From positions 186,001 through 250,000 of the forward strand of contig OZ037858.1 of the NCBI GenBank assembly GCA_964035575.1: 64,000 nt of DNA, in the 5' to 3' direction. Below the pieces are notes generated by a model that worked only from the letters and a program-made list of their open reading frames with translations, made no database searches and was not told the origin of the DNA. This DNA comes from Rhynchopus sp. YZ270_cl-10. Taxonomy: Eukaryota; Euglenozoa; Diplonemea; Diplonemida; Diplonemidae. Position numbers and translations under genes: made by a program. Positions 61,477 through 64,000 of the stretch are shown here, one piece after another. Each line of letters starts with the position of its first letter. Positions within the stretch are counted from its first letter, which is position 1.

Positions 61477-62278
61477 CAGGGTTTTTTCTAGGATTTTTTT
61501 TTTTCTGATCTGGGGGGGGACGCAAAAAACCCACCCAAAAATTTTTTTTTTTTCGCAGGTGCAAGCAGGGTTTCCGCTTATCTTCATGGAATTTTTTTCC
61601 AAAACCGTGAAGATATGTCCAAAAAGGGGTCAAAATTTTTCCGGCTCCGCGCAAAAAAGTCCGTTCATTTCACGTAAATACGTGATATCGTGGATGGTAA
61701 CGTACATCAAGAACCAAACCAACCCTTTTTCTCATGTTCCACGGAACCTTCCCTCAATACAAGAAGAAACGGCGGTCATGATATCAGAACTTTTTGACGA
61801 AGCCACGGTACGCAACATTTCAAAAAATTGTGACCTAAAATTGAACATTTTTACAGCCAAACTATGGTAGAGGGCTGTGGTATTCCGCTCATAAGTTTTG
61901 AGCTGCGCCGCAGGCGCACGGTACGCTACTTTTTTTATTTTTGCCGATCCCTTATTCTCACTCTTTGTTCGGTACGTCAAATGGTGCAAAGATTGAGTGA
62001 ATTGGGGGCACGGTCTGAAACTTCACCTCGCTATATCCTCTTCACAATGATGCCAGGAAGGGGATAAGACGCGCTCGACTCCCTGCCCCCCCTTTTTTTT
62101 TCTGGTGCAGGTTACGTACGTGGTGTCCCAAATGGGGGTCTGTGCGGGTGACCCCCAACCACCCCCCATATCCTTTTTTCCCAAGTCAAAATTCGTCCCC
62201 CCCCGGGGGGGGACGAATTTCCCCCCAAAATCTGGGGGGGGACGCCGTCCCCCCCCGCTCCCCCTAGAAAAAACCCTG
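61477..62278. mobile_element. 802-bp TIR element, relative of the one at 4242
   Basis: Ends CAGGGTTTTTTCTAGG and CCTAGAAAAAACCCTG, differing from the 4242-4581 ends at only two positions, with similar G/C runs just inside. The flanks share only TTTGT directly at the ends, not a full 8-bp duplication, so the flanks have changed or the copy is a recombinant. It carries a GCGCCGCAGGCGCACGGTAC word also present, inverted, in the element at 55113. No transposase frame is present. Confidence 0.78.
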
Positions 62279-62280
62279 TT

Positions 62281-62320
62281 TGTTGGAGTAGTGTAGCTGT
62301 CATAGACAGTCTTCACTGTG
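62281..62320 (+). repeat. short hairpin repeat R3
   Basis: TGTTGGAGTAGTGTAGCTGT, CATAGACAGTCTTCACTGTG. It begins within the flank of the TIR element that ends at 62278. It joins the GTTGGAG start of the long variant to the AGACAGTCTTCACT end of the short variant. Confidence 0.7.
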
Positions 62321-63088
62321 TTTTCTTTCAAATCGACACCCTTTTGACGGTCTGATGTGACCTATTTTAAGATAACATGTCCTTCGCTCGCTGTACCGTG
62401 GAGAAACCCTCGAGACACTTCTTGGTGCCGCAATGCCTGTTGGCAGTCAAAGGCACCTCTTAGCGTGTAGGGGAGTACCATATTAGTGAAGCGAGGCGAA
62501 AGGCAGATGCAGAGACGACAGGGTGCATGGTGCAGTCCTTTGTGCAAGAACTGTGCCAAAATAAATGGTTGAAACTGCAAACATCCCTGAGGATGAAAGT
62601 TGGAAATATGTTCCTAAGTCGTGATTATAGGCTAGTTGAAGTAAGTGGCATTTGGGTTTGGGAGGGTTTTTGGTAGTGTTTGAGGGGGGGGTTTGGGGTA
62701 TGGGACACGATTTCCCAGAAAAAGGTAGACAATCTTCCTAAATCGACCCCTGCCGTCAACTAGCCTGGATTAGTAACCTTCAAAAAGATTTCAAAAAAGA
62801 CGGGGCAGCGCTTTTTGCTGTGGCAAGTGCGAGACAAAATAGTCTCATTTTTTGTTTGTACGCTCGAAAGCAGGGAAACAAAAAAAAAGGCAAAACGATT
62901 TTATAAAGGAAAGGGGGGAGGATGAATTAGGACCGTTTGGCCGATGGCATATCAAAAAGAGAGAGAGAGGGGGAAACTGATGGGTACTTCATACGTACAT
63001 CTGAAGCAATACAATGAGGTCGACTGCAAAACGTTCTGACGGACAAAGCATTTACTTTGCGACCAAAGAAAAAAACATAAAACAAATG

Positions 63089-63129
63089 CGGCTTGAAATA
63101 CAAAACCCTCTTGTGAGAGAGTGTACCTC
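63089..63129 (+). repeat. short interspersed repeat R1
   Basis: GCGGCTTGAAATACAAAACC, CTCTTGTGAGAGAGTGTACCTC. A short-form copy that ends before the hairpin's second arm. Confidence 0.7.
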
Positions 63130-64000
63130 AAACAAATCATCGCAGGTATCTTCACCCCCCCATCCCCCCCCTGGTATGGCCTAGCTTCCTGGACTAAAAT
63201 GGAGAGCCATACGTTTCTTCGTGTTATTGTGTTTCGTGTGTTTTTTTTTTTCCTTTCGTTCAAAAAGTACAGCGCTGAATCTCAGTTTTCAAATCCGGAT
63301 TTACAGAACGCGAAATTCTTTTTTTTTAAAACTTGTAACTTGTTACTAGCCCTGGTGGCTCGTGTTGTGCTGTGTGTTTTTTTTTTAGGTGTTACATTTC
63401 TTTCGATTTGAAAAAAAAAAAAAAGAAAAAAAAATAGTGATTAGGGCAGGAGGATTTCAGGACTACATCCCTTTGTCCTTGTTGAAGACAAGCACCAAAG
63501 AAAATTCTGCCCATCTTCCACTCTGCGGGAGGTTACTTCTACAGAAACTGGGTTTTTTTGTTGTGTCGACAATCACCTGCTAATGCAGGATCTGTACTCA
63601 ATGTCGCCCGAAGGCTATTTTTTTTGATTTTTTTTTTTTTTTGCTTTTTGGTTTATTTGTTGCTTTGCTTTGTTTTGCTATTATTTCTTTTCTTTTCTTT
63701 GCTACTGTTTTTCGTTTAGGGGGCTGTTCCGTCACCTTGATCACAAAGTAAAAGACCCCCCGAGGAACTACAAAAACTCTCACCCCCACTCCACAATCAA
63801 AAGTGGAAAAGTGCAAAAACGCCTCACACTAATTCAAAAAATGCATTTTTTGTTGTCGTCAATCGCCTAAGGACACTTGAAGAACCTAGGGTACTGTCTG
63901 TACTCAATGTTGGCCGAAGCCTTGGAAAAGATTGTCAGTCATCCTGAACCCATTTTAAAAAAAAAAAACTTTTCTCTACGCCCAATCAGGCCTGGGCCTA

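Larger units (their letters stand above)
59955..64000. other. 4-kb gene-free region at the upstream end of the array
   Basis: No coding-like frame on either strand. It contains R1 copies at 60050-60117, 61062-61103, 61219-61291 and 63089-63129, R3 at 60863-60910 and 62281-62320, R5 at 63564-63618 and 63854-63925, an R2 fragment at about 60135, and the TIR element at 61477-62278. If transcription of the array starts inside the window it would start here, but I see no recognisable promoter. Confidence 0.5.

Noticed and set aside
1-64000. bacterial or viral origin of the window
   Set aside because: Spliceosomal introns, eL42, VPS36, mL49 and an F-box/kinase protein show a eukaryotic nuclear genome; no virus-like gene was seen.

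Overview
The window is nuclear DNA of a protist. GC-rich coding blocks alternate with AT-rich spacers full of long homopolymer runs. All 20 genes I can support lie on the minus strand, so the region reads as one unidirectional array transcribed from high to low coordinates. Most genes have a pyrimidine-rich tract ending in AG a few to a few dozen bases before the ATG, as expected for spliced-leader trans-splicing acceptors. Seven genes (two of them copies of one gene) also carry short conventional GT-AG introns, 13 in all (45-178 nt), all starting GTA and ten of them GTATG. One gene resembles the paraflagellar rod family. Together these point to Euglenozoa, and I infer a diplonemid-like flagellate (kinetoplastids have almost no cis introns; a euglenid or another trans-splicing lineage is not excluded). 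No spliced-leader RNA, tRNA or rRNA gene was found.

Layout, from low to high coordinates. 1-1095: a tandem 292-bp duplication. 1096-3885: secreted astacin/EGF/PA14 protease. 3886-8372: gene-free, with two TIR elements, one holding an 8-bp satellite. 8373-11751: KCC-type SLC12 transporter with 3 introns. 11898-13935: paraflagellar-rod-like protein. 14433-15533: PPR-like organellar protein. 16440-18035: membrane FkbM-type methyltransferase. 19969-27246: giant 2425-aa cadherin-like surface protein. 27678-29405: two copies of ribosomal protein eL42. 30510-30800: small basic protein. 33303-34790: low-complexity protein with a CPNCG motif. 36635-38548: secreted LTD-LTD-HhH-P-domain protein. 39126-40107: mitoribosomal mL49. 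40536-41504: cathepsin L-like protease. 41748-42728: unknown. 42907-44674: UAS-thioredoxin-UBX protein. 44809-46523: ESCRT-II VPS36. 47027-47947: coiled coil. 49398-53249: PB1-MAPKKK-F-box-CK1 pseudokinase. 53559-54950: unknown, possibly EF-hand. 55854-59954: large unknown protein. 59955-64000: gene-free.

The genes do not form a pathway. Housekeeping (translation, ESCRT, UBX), surface/secreted and signalling proteins are mixed, as in other unidirectional arrays where order reflects transcription rather than function.

The spacers, and at least two introns, carry five families of 30-85-nt sequences (called R1-R5 here), several with a hairpin, that recur many times. Every copy I could orient lies the same way round relative to the genes. 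Separately there are at least five TIR elements: one with an 8-bp TSD and CAGGG ends, a relative with the same ends, one with an 8-bp TSD and CAAGC ends, one with a 9-bp TSD that holds the satellite, and one with a TA TSD.
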